Assembly: GCF_003993795.1 (NCBI RefSeq)
Contig: NZ_RWKV01000017.1
Location: 310,001-374,000, forward strand
Source: Aquabacter cavernae
GTDB taxonomy: Bacteria; Pseudomonadota; Alphaproteobacteria; Rhizobiales; Xanthobacteraceae
DNA length: 64,000 nt
Direction of reading: 5' to 3'
Shown: piece after piece, positions 33,962-43,651 of the stretch
Numbering within the stretch: the stretch's first letter is position 1
Layout of the letters: every line of letters begins with the position of its first letter
Notes under the pieces: model-generated
The model's database searches: none
The model's input: only the letters and a program-made list of their open reading frames with translations
What the model was told of the DNA's origin: nothing
Program-made: the position numbers and the translations under genes

Positions 33962-34178
33962 GACATCCCCCTTACCTTACAGCACCTGGGATACGTCGAG
34001 CTTTTCAGGGAGTTTTTCACTTCCCTGCCCCGTGCTCGCCGCCGGTAAGCAACAATTAAGACTTGGCTTCCCTCCACTCAACGCGAGTTACTACGGATTT
34101 GACGGGCAGATTCGGTCCAATTTGGCGCTTTTTGGACTCGCATCTCGGAATCGCGCATAGGGGGAATCGCAACATGAA
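33962..34178. promoter_or_regulatory. Upstream region of ftcR
   Basis: About 217 bp of relatively AT-rich DNA between the cheY terminator and the ftcR start, for example CTTTTCAGGGAGTTTTTCAC and TAAGCAACAATTAAGAC. It must hold the ftcR promoter. I cannot single out a -35/-10 pair with confidence. Confidence 0.35.
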
Positions 34179-34213
34179 AGAGGCGCCGTCCGGAAATGAC
34201 CGGCGGCGCCTCT
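34179..34213 (-). terminator. Terminator of cheY
   Basis: A long stem AGAGGCGCCG/CGGCGCCTCT, extended inward by CCGG/CCGG with one bulged T, lies 46 bp past the cheY stop. On the minus strand it is followed by a modest TTTC run, so it is likely an intrinsic terminator of moderate strength. Confidence 0.7.
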
Positions 34214-34259
34214 GACCTGGAAATCGATGGCACTCTCAGCACGGCCCAGCCCCGTGGGC

Positions 34260-34643
34260 TCAGGCCTCGAACACGTTCTCGATTTTGCTCTTCAGGGTCT
34301 GCGCGTTGAAGGGCTTCACGATATAGTTGTTCACGCCGGCCTTCTTGGCCGCGATCACGTTCTCGGACTTGGCTTCCGCGGTCACCATGATGAAGGGCAG
34401 GCCGTTCAGGTCCGCATCGTCACGCACGCGCTTCAGCAGCTCGTAGCCGGTCATGGGCTCCATGTTCCAGTCGGAGATGACAAGGCCATACTGCCGCTCC
34501 TTCAGCTTGGTCAGCGCCTCGGTGCCGTCCGACGCCTCGTCCACATCCTCGAAACCGATCTGCTTCAGCAGGTTGCGAATGATGCGGACCATGGTCTTGT
34601 AGTCATCGACCACGAGAACCGGCATCGACAAATCAACCGCCAT
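34260..34643 (-). CDS. cheY: Chemotaxis response regulator CheY
   Basis: A 127-residue single receiver: VLVVDDYKTMVRIIRNLL with the acidic pair at 13-14, phospho-acceptor Asp58 in VISDWNMEPMTGYELL, MVTAEAKSENVIAA (switch Thr) and VNNYIVKPFNAQTL (Lys about 111). The DWNM and Thr/Ala-Glu-Ala motifs are CheY-specific. Phospho-CheY acts on the flagellar switch. It is divergent from cheZ 185 bp away, which encodes its probable phosphatase. Confidence 0.95.
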   Translation of the reverse strand: MAVDLSMPVLVVDDYKTMVRIIRNLLKQIGFEDVDEASDGTEALTKLKERQYGLVISDWNMEPMTGYELLKRVRDDADLNGLPFIMVTAEAKSENVIAAKKAGVNNYIVKPFNAQTLKSKIENVFEA

Positions 34644-34827
34644 GTCCCACTCCTTCGGAAGGCAGCAAGTAGTGCTTCGGGGAGTTCTACTCCCGTTATC
34701 CTTGGTCTTTTAGTCCGCGCGAGCTTGCGCGGAGCTTGCGCAGCCAATTGGCGGGGTCTTTTCCTCCCATCCAAGTTTAGTCTAAGAATTCGTGATATGC
34801 GCCTTAAACCCGGACAAGGAGGCACGG
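34644..34827. promoter_or_regulatory. Divergent cheY-cheZ promoter region
   Basis: A 184-bp spacer between two opposed start codons. AT-rich patches (CCCGTTATCCTTGGTCTTTTAG, GTTTAGTCTAAGAATTCGTG split over 34690-34795) are compatible with two promoters. There is no evident perfect operator. Confidence 0.35.
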
Positions 34828-35538
34828 ATGCCGACGAGCATGCGTCCGTTTCGCATCGAGAACGCCGTCCACTCCAAGACAGGGACTTCCAACGTGGTGG
34901 CGACCATCCCGCTCGACCAGCTTGACCGTATCCTCACGGAACTCGCCGCCCTTCGGGCCGACCTGGCGCGAGCCACCCGCCTCTCCCCCGAGATCGAGAC
35001 CGAAGACAGCAAGGGCGTGCTCTGGCAGGGCCTGGAGACCATCCGCGAGGCCATCGCCAACACCAAGTCGGAAATAGCCTCCATCCAGGCGGGCCACCAT
35101 AGCGGCGCCAATCTGGACCGCGCCACCTATGAGCTGAGCGCCGTGGTGAGCGACACCGAGGCGGCCACCGAGGTGATCCTGTCCGCCGCCGAGAATATCG
35201 ACGACCTGGTGAAGCGGCTCGGCCGCGACCTGACCGGCGAGCAGAAGGACATCGCCCACCAGATCCACGACAATGCCGTGCAGATCTTCGAGGCGTGCAA
35301 TTTCCAGGACATTACCGGCCAGCGCATCAGCAAGGTGGTGGGGCTGATGCAGTTCGTCGAGCATCACATCTCGCGCATGATCGCCATCTGGGGCGGCCCG
35401 GAAGACCTGCACCGCATGGCCGGCGACCTCAAGAAGGAGCGCGAGCGCGAAGGCGATGCCGCCTTGCTGAACGGCCCTGCTTTGTCGTCCGACAACAATG
35501 TGGTGTCCCAGGACGACATCGACTCGCTCTTTTCCTGA
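34828..35538 (+). CDS. cheZ: Protein phosphatase CheZ (CheY-P phosphatase)
   Basis: A 236-residue, mainly helical protein. It has the CheZ active-site segment ACNFQDITGQRISKVVGLMQ (about residues 164-183; the Gln after Phe is the catalytic one by family analogy). It ends in an acidic/hydrophobic tail VVSQDDIDSLFS that fits the CheY-binding C-terminal peptide. The start at 34828 is chosen for the AGGAGG seven bases upstream; an in-frame ATG at 34792 has none. It is divergent from cheY and followed by a strong terminator. Confidence 0.9.
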   Translation: MPTSMRPFRIENAVHSKTGTSNVVATIPLDQLDRILTELAALRADLARATRLSPEIETEDSKGVLWQGLETIREAIANTKSEIASIQAGHHSGANLDRATYELSAVVSDTEAATEVILSAAENIDDLVKRLGRDLTGEQKDIAHQIHDNAVQIFEACNFQDITGQRISKVVGLMQFVEHHISRMIAIWGGPEDLHRMAGDLKKEREREGDAALLNGPALSSDNNVVSQDDIDSLFS

Positions 35539-35598
35539 GGAGGGGCGCCTCCTCCGGTCCGCGTGTGGGACGGTTTCTGTTTTTGAGACTTCACCTCC

Positions 35599-35626
35599 AA
35601 CCGGGCGCCAACGCCCGGTTTTTTTT
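35599..35626 (+). terminator. Rho-independent terminator of cheZ
   Basis: CCGGGCG-CCAA-CGCCCGG forms a 7-bp perfect stem with a four-base loop, followed by eight T's. It lies 60 bp after the cheZ stop. Confidence 0.92.
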
Positions 35627-35689
35627 CGCCGTGCTCCATACGGCATGGGCCGCGCGACACGTCCTTGCGGCACGCGCAGGGAGCAGGCC

Positions 35690-35989
35690 AGGACCCAAAG
35701 CCGCGCGTGGGAGACGAAGATCCCGCGCGCGGCTGACTCGGCCTTCAGGCCATGCAGCGTCAGGTGCGGGGTCTGAGCGATCCGCAGCCCGGTGGGGTGC
35801 CAGCACCCGTTTGCGGCGGCCGCCCATCTGGCCCGGCGTCACCGCGCCCGTCGCCAGGTGGCGCTGCGACCACTTCACGACAGAGGACACCGCAACCCCA
35901 AAACGGGCAGCAACCGCGCGGCTCGCCTCTCCGGACAGAACCGCAGCGACAACACGTTCGCGCAAATCGTTCGAAAGAGGTCGGGCCAT
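35690..35989 (-). pseudogene. IS630-family transposase remnant (N-terminal fragment, frameshifted)
   Basis: From the ATG at 35989 the frame reads MARPLSNDLRERVVAAVLSG, then the helix-turn-helix segment AARFGVAVSSVVKWSQRH and the TPGQMGGRRKR linker, all typical of IS630 transposase N-termini. Near 35820 the reading shifts: the homology continues in another frame as HLTLHGLKAESAARG and is lost by about 35690. The DDE catalytic domain is absent. A hairpin (35992-36018) with 10-bp arms GATGCTGGCT/AGCCAGCATC sits immediately upstream of the ATG. It is a dead fragment between cheZ and guaA. Confidence 0.82.
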
Positions 35990-36103
35990 GCGATGCTGGC
36001 TTCCGCTCAGCCAGCATCTTGAATCACAATCCGAACGGATCGGGAATCCCAAACGATTCAGTCAAAAACAGCAACGCTCTGGCCCTCCAGAGTACGCCGC
36101 CCG

Positions 36104-37651
<1,548 letters not shown>

Positions 37652-37768
37652 GGAAAGGGCCTTCCTGTCGGCGGTGGCCCTTCCTTTAGCGGGAAAGTCG
37701 CGATTCCAAAAGCAAGGCCCGCGTCGCGGCGCGCAGACCTCTCATGCATTGGGCAGGGGGGACGGCTC

Positions 37769-37873
37769 ATACCAAGGGTCCGTGAGCGTTGCTCACGGAC
37801 CCTTGGTCAAGCCCACGCGGCGCTTGAGCGAAACCCACTCGGCACCGGTCAAAGATCGGGGCCGTTGGTATCA
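37769..37873. repeat. MITE-like element with a 17-bp internal hairpin
   Basis: ATACCAA (37769-37775) and TTGGTAT (37865-37871) are inverted ends about 103 bp apart. The left end opens into a perfect 17-bp stem with a GTT loop (37771-37807, ACCAAGGGTCCGTGAGC and its complement). The rest carries no ORF. The right end supplies the TGA stop codon (minus strand) of the small gene at 37871-38092. This looks like a miniature inverted-repeat element; no second copy occurs in this window. Confidence 0.6.
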
Positions 37874-38092
37874 GGTGGCCGTCCAATGCCCCTCGCAGCC
37901 CTCCGGCGCCGCCTGCGCGCCCGCATGGCGCTTCTTCAGCTCCGCGCAGCCATAGGCGCGCGCCTGATCCGGCAGGTGGGAATTGATGGTGGAGCCGATC
38001 TGGTCGTAGGGCGAACCGGCGGCGAAGACATAATAGGCCCAGTAGCTGCCCACGGCGACCACCAGCAGGACCAACAGACGGATGATGAACAT
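37871..38092 (-). CDS. Small exported/membrane protein of unknown function
   Basis: A 73-residue protein starting MFIIRLLVLLVVAVGSYWAY, one N-terminal hydrophobic helix (signal anchor or signal peptide). A polar region with two cysteines follows (AYGCAELKKRH and APEGCEGHW), which may form a disulfide outside the membrane. GAGGA lies nine bases before the ATG at 38092. Its stop codon falls inside the right end of the MITE-like element, so the C-terminus may have been redefined by the insertion. No family recognised. Confidence 0.6.
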   Translation of the reverse strand: MFIIRLLVLLVVAVGSYWAYYVFAAGSPYDQIGSTINSHLPDQARAYGCAELKKRHAGAQAAPEGCEGHWTAT

Positions 38093-38188
38093 GGGTGCAG
38101 TCCTCGGCATGGGGCGAGCCCCGTCATGTCAAAGACGCGCCCACAGCCGATTCCGTTCCCGCCGGGCAGATCATGCCCGGCCCAAGCT

Positions 38189-39490
38189 TCACGCCGTGCG
38201 GGTCAGCACGCTCACGAAGAAGCCGTCCGTCCCCGTGCGGCGGGGGGTCATGAGCAGCCCTTCCGGGCTCTCCAGGGCAGCGGCCCGCAAGTCCAGCCCG
38301 CGCGCGCCCAGCGCCAGTACCGCCTCGGCCGGGGGCACCACCGCGAAATCGCCGTGGCGCTCCAGGAAGCCGCGGATCTGCGCGCCGTTCTCCGTGTCCA
38401 GCAGCGAGCAGGTGATGTAAGCAAGCCGCCCGCCGGGCCGCACGAAGCGGGCGGCATCGGCCAGGATCTTCGCCTGGTCGGCGGTGCGCTCGGCCAGCGC
38501 GCCGGGGCGCACGCGCCATTTGGCGTCGGGGTTGCGCCGCCAGGTGCCGGTGCCCGTGCAGGGCGCGTCCACCAGAACGAGGTCCATATGCCCTTCCAGG
38601 TCGCCCAGCACGTCCGCCGTGCCGCGCGGCGCGCGCACCTGCACGTTGCGCACATGGGCGCGCTGAAGGCGCTCATGAATGGGCTTCAGGCGGCGGATGT
38701 CGGAATCATGGGCATAGATCTGGCCCTTATTGTCCATGAGGGCGGCCAGCTCCAGCGTCTTGCCGCCCGCGCCCGCGCACAGGTCCAGAACCTGGCTGCC
38801 GGGAACCGGCGCGGCGAGGATGGCGGCGATCTGCGAGCCCTCGTCCTGCACCTCAACGAGGCCCTTCAGGAAGGCGGGCTCGGCCACCAGCGGGGGCGCC
38901 TTGCCCTCGGCATCCAGCGCGATGCGCAGGGCGAGCGGCGACCAGCTTCCCGGCACGGGCGCATGATGGGCCAGATCCTCCAGCACCGCCTCGCGGGTGC
39001 CGGCGAGGCTGTTCACCCGCAGGTCCAGCGGCGCGCGGGAGGCAAGCGCCCTGCCCTCTTCCGTCCGCTCATCCCCGAACACGGCGGACAAATAGGGATC
39101 GAGCCATTGGGGATAGTCCCCCTTCACCCACGGCGCGGCGCTGGAGAGATCGGGGGCCGCGAGACGGGCGCTCTCGTCCGCGGACAACGCGGCGGGCGCG
39201 AAGCGGGCGCCGTCCGCCAACCGCGTGATGGCGTCGAGATCGAGCCCGCGCACCACCGCCAGCATGCCCAGCACCAAAGCGCGCGGCTCGTCCGAGCCCA
39301 TCACATAGGCGGCCGAGGCGCGCCGCCGCAGCGTGTCATAGACCAGCCCGGCAATGGCGGCCCGGTCTCCCGATCCGGCGAAGCGGTGCTTGAGGCCCCA
39401 CTCCTTCAGGCATTCAGCAACCGGACGGCGGCGGGCGGCAAGGTCCGCCAGGACCTCGATGGCGGCGGACAGGCGGGCGGCAGGGGTCAT
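38189..39490 (-). CDS. RsmB/NOP2-type RNA (cytosine-5) methyltransferase
   Basis: A 433-residue SAM-dependent rRNA m5C methyltransferase. The N-terminal NusB-like helical domain is about residues 1-130. The catalytic domain has motif I VLDLCAGAGGKTLELAAL, motif IV LVDAPCTGTGTWRRNPD with the product-release Cys, and motif VI AYITCSLLDTENGAQI with the catalytic Cys. The ATG at 39490 overlaps the stop of the upstream nucleosidase (ATGA); a longer frame to 39595 has no ribosome site. The exact rRNA position (C967-type for RsmB) is not provable from sequence. Confidence 0.92.
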   Translation of the reverse strand: MTPAARLSAAIEVLADLAARRRPVAECLKEWGLKHRFAGSGDRAAIAGLVYDTLRRRASAAYVMGSDEPRALVLGMLAVVRGLDLDAITRLADGARFAPAALSADESARLAAPDLSSAAPWVKGDYPQWLDPYLSAVFGDERTEEGRALASRAPLDLRVNSLAGTREAVLEDLAHHAPVPGSWSPLALRIALDAEGKAPPLVAEPAFLKGLVEVQDEGSQIAAILAAPVPGSQVLDLCAGAGGKTLELAALMDNKGQIYAHDSDIRRLKPIHERLQRAHVRNVQVRAPRGTADVLGDLEGHMDLVLVDAPCTGTGTWRRNPDAKWRVRPGALAERTADQAKILADAARFVRPGGRLAYITCSLLDTENGAQIRGFLERHGDFAVVPPAEAVLALGARGLDLRAAALESPEGLLMTPRRTGTDGFFVSVLTRTA

Positions 39491-40149
39491 GAACGCGGCC
39501 TTGCGGGCAGGAGATGTCCGGCCTCCGCCTGGGCGGCGAAGGCGTCGAGGGCGAGCGCGAGCTTCTCGTCGATGAGGTGGAGATAGTCCGACCAATCCTC
39601 GTAGCGCGACAGTTCCGTGCGCCCGTCGGTGATGCCGCGCAGGCCCATCAGCGCGATGCCGAAGCGGTCGGCGGCGCGCAGCACGGCGAAGGTCTCCATG
39701 TCCACCATGTCGGCGGCGATGGCATCATAGGCGCCGCCCGAAATGATGGCGCCGCCCGTGGACAGTGAGGCGGAGGGCACGCCCGCGATGCGGTGCGGCA
39801 GCGCGATCACCGCCGGATGGTCGCAGAACGGCGTGCATCCGCGCTCGAAGCCCAGCGGGGAAGCGTCCATGTCGCGATAGGAGACGCTTTCCACCTGATA
39901 GACGCCCGCATGGTCGAGGTTGCGCGAGCCGGCGGAGCCCAGGGTGAAGACGAGGTCCGGCACCACGCCCAGATGGCGCAGGAATGCCAGAGCGGCCGCC
40001 GTGGACGCCGCCGCCTCCACCGGGCCGACGCCGGTGATGAGCGGCTCGATCCGGCTGCGCAGATGGGGCCCGTATTCCATGGCCGTCGCCATGACGAACA
40101 GGATATCGAGCCCGCCGATGGAGCGGACGTGGCGGCGGGGGTCTTCCAT
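39487..40149 (-). CDS. MTA/SAH nucleosidase (MtnN-like)
   Basis: A 220-residue PNP/UDP-phosphorylase-superfamily protein. LFVMATAMEYGPHL gives the catalytic-face Glu region, VFTLGSAGSRN the strand-turn glycine motif, DMETFAVLRAADRF the nucleoside-binding Met-Glu pair and LRGITDGR the catalytic Asp. It hydrolyses 5'-methylthioadenosine and S-adenosylhomocysteine, detoxifying SAM by-products, which suits its coupling to the SAM-dependent methyltransferase downstream. It diverges from E. coli MtnN in spacing, so substrate preference is uncertain. A GTG at 40158 is the alternative start. Confidence 0.82.
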   Translation of the reverse strand: MEDPRRHVRSIGGLDILFVMATAMEYGPHLRSRIEPLITGVGPVEAAASTAAALAFLRHLGVVPDLVFTLGSAGSRNLDHAGVYQVESVSYRDMDASPLGFERGCTPFCDHPAVIALPHRIAGVPSASLSTGGAIISGGAYDAIAADMVDMETFAVLRAADRFGIALMGLRGITDGRTELSRYEDWSDYLHLIDEKLALALDAFAAQAEAGHLLPARPRS

Positions 40150-40215
40150 GCGAGGCACCGTCGGAATTTTCGCCCGCGTTCCTCTGCCGCGCGGCGCCCC
40201 GTGTCAATGGCGTCT

Positions 40216-40635
40216 TCAGATGTTGAGCAGGATGGCCAGCGCGAACAGCACCCACATGATGAGCAACACCAGGGCCCCCACGGCGAACAGCGGGAAGCGC
40301 AGCTTCACGTCGTTGGAGGTGACGTGCACGAAGGCATGGGCATAGCGCGTGGCCACGAACACCCAGGACAGCACCACGAAGACTATGTCCGCCTTGCGGG
40401 TGACGAAGGCCAGGATCGCCAGGACGAAATAGAGGACCGGCAGCTCGAACTGGTTGGCGAAGGCGTTGGCGGCCTGCTGGCAGCGCTCGGGGAAGGCGCG
40501 CGGATCGAGCGGCGCCTCGCGCCCCACTTCCCCGCGCGCCACCGCGCCCCAGCGCATGGGGCCAAGCCAGAACAGCAGGATGAAGATGAGCGCCACCAAG
40601 GCAAAGGTGGGGGCGAGGATCATGGCTGCGGTCAA
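40216..40635 (-). CDS. MAPEG family membrane protein (second paralogue), TTG start
   Basis: A 139-residue four-helix MAPEG protein with RCQQAANAFANQFELPVLYF in place of the canonical ERAHRNMxE motif. The FExPVLYFVL pattern marks the less-studied bacterial MAPEG subgroup. The start is TTG at 40635: GGAGGGAG lies six bases before it, whereas the ATG at 40623 has nothing at the right distance. It is divergent from the Fet4-like gene. Confidence 0.87.
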   Translation of the reverse strand: MTAAMILAPTFALVALIFILLFWLGPMRWGAVARGEVGREAPLDPRAFPERCQQAANAFANQFELPVLYFVLAILAFVTRKADIVFVVLSWVFVATRYAHAFVHVTSNDVKLRFPLFAVGALVLLIMWVLFALAILLNI

Positions 40636-40711
40636 GGTGGTCTCCCTCCATCAGGTTCCGGATACAGGAACCTTGAACTCGGGCATGCGTTCCACCATCG
40701 GAGACAACAGC

Positions 40712-41242
40712 ATGCCGGACGTGAACCCCATCCCCACCCTGCGGGCCGCAAGCGAGGGGCCTGCGCATCGCCCCTTGTTCACCCGTGTGTCGCAGGCGGT
40801 GTCGAAGGCCGCCGGCAAACCCGTCACCTTCTTCCTGGCCGTTGCCGTCATCGTGGTCTGGGGGCTGACCGGCCCCCTCTTCGGCTACAACGATACCTGG
40901 CAGTTGATCATCAATACCTCCACCACCATCGTCACCTTCCTGATGGTGTTCCTGATCCAGAACAGCCAGAACCGCGACACCGCCGCGCTCCAGATCAAGC
41001 TGGACGAACTGATCGCGCGCACCGAGGGGCCGCGCAACGTGCTGCTGGACCTGGAGGATCTGGACGAGGAGACCCTGGATCGCCTGCGGGCCGATTATGC
41101 CCGGCTCGCGGACATTGCCCAGGAGGAGGAAGGGGAAGGCGCCGAGATCTCCACGCCGGACCGGCGTTTCAGCGACGTCTGCACGCCGGCGGCGGACGGC
41201 AAGGCGACGGACGGCAATTCCACCGCGGAACAGAAAAGCTAA
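40712..41242 (+). CDS. Low-affinity iron permease family (Fet4-like) membrane protein
   Basis: A 176-residue protein with two membrane helices (FFLAVAVIVVWGLTGPLFGY and IINTSTTIVTFLMVFLIQNS). It has the family signature QNSQNRDTAALQIKLDELI and an acidic, variable tail. Members are annotated from yeast Fet4, but bacterial ones are much shorter and iron transport is unproven. GGAG eight bases upstream sets the ATG at 40712. Its stop overlaps the converging glycosyltransferase stop by 4 bp. Confidence 0.86.
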   Translation: MPDVNPIPTLRAASEGPAHRPLFTRVSQAVSKAAGKPVTFFLAVAVIVVWGLTGPLFGYNDTWQLIINTSTTIVTFLMVFLIQNSQNRDTAALQIKLDELIARTEGPRNVLLDLEDLDEETLDRLRADYARLADIAQEEEGEGAEISTPDRRFSDVCTPAADGKATDGNSTAEQKS

Positions 41243-42933
41243 GCCACGGGCGGGACGGAAAAGGCGGCGGGCGGAAGCCCGCGCTGCCAGCGGTCCACCA
41301 TCTCCTCATAAGCCGCTTCCAGATGGGCGCTGTAGCGGTCGAGCCGGAACAAGGGCGAGGTCGCCCGCGCATCGGCGAGGCGGGCGCGCAGCGCAGCCCG
41401 GCGCGCGGGGTCGCGGGCGAGGTCCAGGGCGAGCGCCACATAGGCCTCGGCGTCCTGCGTCACCAGTTCCGGGCACCCCATGAGCGTGACGAGGCTGGCG
41501 GCGACGCGCGACGCGAAGGTGCGCCCGCGCAGCGTCACCACCGGCACGCCCATGCGCAGCATGTCGTTGGCGGTGGTGTGGGCGGTGTAGGGAAAGGTGT
41601 CCAGGAACAGGTCGGCCAGGGGCACACGGGCGAGATGCTCGGCCACGCCCGCGCGGGGCGCGAACACCAGCCGCTCCGGCGACACGTCGCGCGCCTGCGC
41701 CTCGCGCCGCACATTCGCCTCCGCCGCCGGGGCGGCCAGAAGCCAGAGCACGCTGCCCGGCACCTGCCGCAGCAGGCCCATCCAGACATCGAACATGGCG
41801 GGATCGATCTTCTGCGGGCTGTTGAAGGCACAGAAGACGACGCCCTCCTCCGGCAGGCCGCAGGCCGCGCGGTCCGGCGTCGGAGGAAGGACGAGGTCCG
41901 GGTCGCACGGCTGGTAGGTGTCCGGCAGATGCACCACCTGCTCGCTGAAGGTGGCGGCGTCCGACAGCGGCAAGGTCGCCGCATCGGCGATCACATAGTC
42001 CATCCCCGCCGCGCCCGTGGTGCCGGGATAGCCGAGATAGCTCACCTGCACCGGCGCGAGGCGGCGGGAATAGAGATCCACGCGATTGCCGCCCGTATGG
42101 CCCATGAGGTCCACGAGGATATCGATGCCCGCATCGCGGATCCGCCGCGCGAGGGCATCGAGATCATCGCCCGCGCAATCGATGAAACGGTCTGCCGCCT
42201 GCCGGACGCGCGCGCGATAGGTGGACCCGTCATCGATGCCGACCGACAGGGCGACCACCTCGAACCGCGAGCGGTCGTGACGCTCCAGCAGGCGAACGAG
42301 GAGATGGGTGACGGGATGCTCCCGGAAATCCGCCGACAGATAGCCGATGCGCAGGCGACCCGGCGCCCGCTCGGTTATGGCGTCCACGCGCTCGGGCGTG
42401 CTGCGCGCCATGCGGCGGCGGGCGACGGCGAGTTGGAGGTCGGGATCGTCCAGCATGAGCGTGTCGAACGGGGATGCGGGCGCATGCGCGGGGTCCGCCC
42501 CGGCTTCCAGCGCCGCCGTCAGGCGCGCATGGTCGCTCCAGTCGCACAGGCGCCGCCGCGCGGCAAACCACAGGCCGAGGCATTCGGGGGTCGCGGGGTC
42601 GCGGGCCACCGCTTCCGCATAGGCGTTTCCGGCCTCGTGGGAGAGATCGGCTGCATTGCAGATGAGGCCGAGATTGTACCAGAGCTTGGCATCGTCCGGC
42701 CGCCGCCGCAGCGCATCCCGGTAGAGCCGGATGGAATCCTCGTAGCGCCCCTGCTTGCCGCGCACCATGGCCAGCAAGTGGATCGCGTCGACGGCGTCGG
42801 GCGCCTTCTGGAGGAGCTTGCGATAGGCGCGCGCCGCATCCTCCAGCTGGCCGCGCATCTGGGCCTGATAGCCGTCCTGCAGCAGTTTCATCAGGTCCGG
42901 CGGCAAGGGTGGGGCAGCATCTGTCCGGGACAA
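41239..42933 (-). CDS. TPR plus O-GlcNAc-transferase-like (SPINDLY/OGT) glycosyltransferase
   Basis: A 564-residue protein. The N-terminal tetratricopeptide repeats (about residues 15-125, for example DAARAYRKLLQKAPDAVDA and IRLYRDALRRRPDDAKLW) precede a GT41 catalytic region. That region has RIGYLSADFREHPVTHLL, ILVDLMGHTGGNRVDLYSRR, PVQVSYLGYPGTTGAAGMDY, FCAFNSPQKIDPAMFDVW and DTFPYTAHTTANDMLRMG, which match the UDP-sugar-binding face of bacterial OGT homologues. It probably glycosylates a protein (flagellin or other surface protein in relatives) in the cytoplasm; the target is unknown. The gene stands alone. Confidence 0.92.
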   Translation of the reverse strand: MSRTDAAPPLPPDLMKLLQDGYQAQMRGQLEDAARAYRKLLQKAPDAVDAIHLLAMVRGKQGRYEDSIRLYRDALRRRPDDAKLWYNLGLICNAADLSHEAGNAYAEAVARDPATPECLGLWFAARRRLCDWSDHARLTAALEAGADPAHAPASPFDTLMLDDPDLQLAVARRRMARSTPERVDAITERAPGRLRIGYLSADFREHPVTHLLVRLLERHDRSRFEVVALSVGIDDGSTYRARVRQAADRFIDCAGDDLDALARRIRDAGIDILVDLMGHTGGNRVDLYSRRLAPVQVSYLGYPGTTGAAGMDYVIADAATLPLSDAATFSEQVVHLPDTYQPCDPDLVLPPTPDRAACGLPEEGVVFCAFNSPQKIDPAMFDVWMGLLRQVPGSVLWLLAAPAAEANVRREAQARDVSPERLVFAPRAGVAEHLARVPLADLFLDTFPYTAHTTANDMLRMGVPVVTLRGRTFASRVAASLVTLMGCPELVTQDAEAYVALALDLARDPARRAALRARLADARATSPLFRLDRYSAHLEAAYEEMVDRWQRGLPPAAFSVPPVA

Positions 42934-43051
42934 GCGGGTTCTCGCAACGAGAGGTCGAGCCCGGCGGGCGTATCGCCGATCACGCCGCCTCTAGCATAGG
43001 GGCGGACCACGTTATAGTGAGCATCCAGGACGAATAGCGGGGATCCACCTG

Positions 43052-43582
43052 ATGCCGATCTATGCCCTCGACGACGCGACGCCCGAACTGCCCGAGGAGG
43101 GCCACTACTGGGTGGCGCCCGACGCCACGGTCATCGGCCGGGTGGTCCTGAAGGACGAGGCGAGCATCTGGTTCGGCAGCGTGCTGCGCGGCGACAACGA
43201 GCCGATCGTGGTGGGCGAAGGCACCAATATCCAGGAAAACTGCATCCTCCACACCGATCCCGGCTTCCCCATGACGCTGGGGTCCAATGTGACGGTGGGG
43301 CACGGGGCCATCCTGCACGGCTGCACGGTGGGCGATGACAGCCTCATCGGCATGGGCGCCACCGTGCTGAACGGCGCGCGCATCGGCCGCAACTGCCTGG
43401 TGGGCAGCAATGCGCTGGTGACGGAAGGGAAGGAGTTTCCCGACAATTCCCTGATCGTCGGCGCCCCCGCCAAGGTGGTGCGTACGCTGGACGATGAGGC
43501 GGTTGCCCGGCTCAAGGAAACGGCGCTGCGCTATCAGGCCAATTGGAAGCGCTTCGCCAAGGGCCTCAAGCGCATCGACTAG
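43052..43582 (+). CDS. Gamma-class carbonic anhydrase-like (left-handed beta-helix) protein
   Basis: A 176-residue hexapeptide-repeat protein. It has DATVIGRVVLKDEASIWFGS and VLRGDNEPIVVGEGTNIQEN, then HTDPGFPMTLGSNVTVGHGA and LHGCTVGDDSLIGMGATVLNG. The three zinc-ligand histidines of the gamma-CA family are in place (CILHTDP, VGHGAILHGC). It ends with KRFAKGLKRID. Bicarbonate/CO2 exchange is possible, though many family members are inactive. Nearest neighbours are on the other strand. Confidence 0.9.
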   Translation: MPIYALDDATPELPEEGHYWVAPDATVIGRVVLKDEASIWFGSVLRGDNEPIVVGEGTNIQENCILHTDPGFPMTLGSNVTVGHGAILHGCTVGDDSLIGMGATVLNGARIGRNCLVGSNALVTEGKEFPDNSLIVGAPAKVVRTLDDEAVARLKETALRYQANWKRFAKGLKRID

Positions 43583-43591
43583 GGCGTTTTT

Positions 43592-43637
43592 AGCGTTTCC
43601 TCCGCGCGAACCGCTTCACACGTCGCCTGGAAACGCT
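43592..43637. repeat. AGCGTTTCC / GGAAACGCT dyad after the gamma-CA gene
   Basis: Two 9-bp perfect inverted arms (43592-43600 and 43629-43637) with a 28-base loop lie between two convergent stops. The same core motif forms a tight hairpin at 25791-25809, so it may be a small dispersed intergenic element or a hairpin terminator. Confidence 0.45.
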
Positions 43638-43651
43638 TTCGGGGCGGGCGC

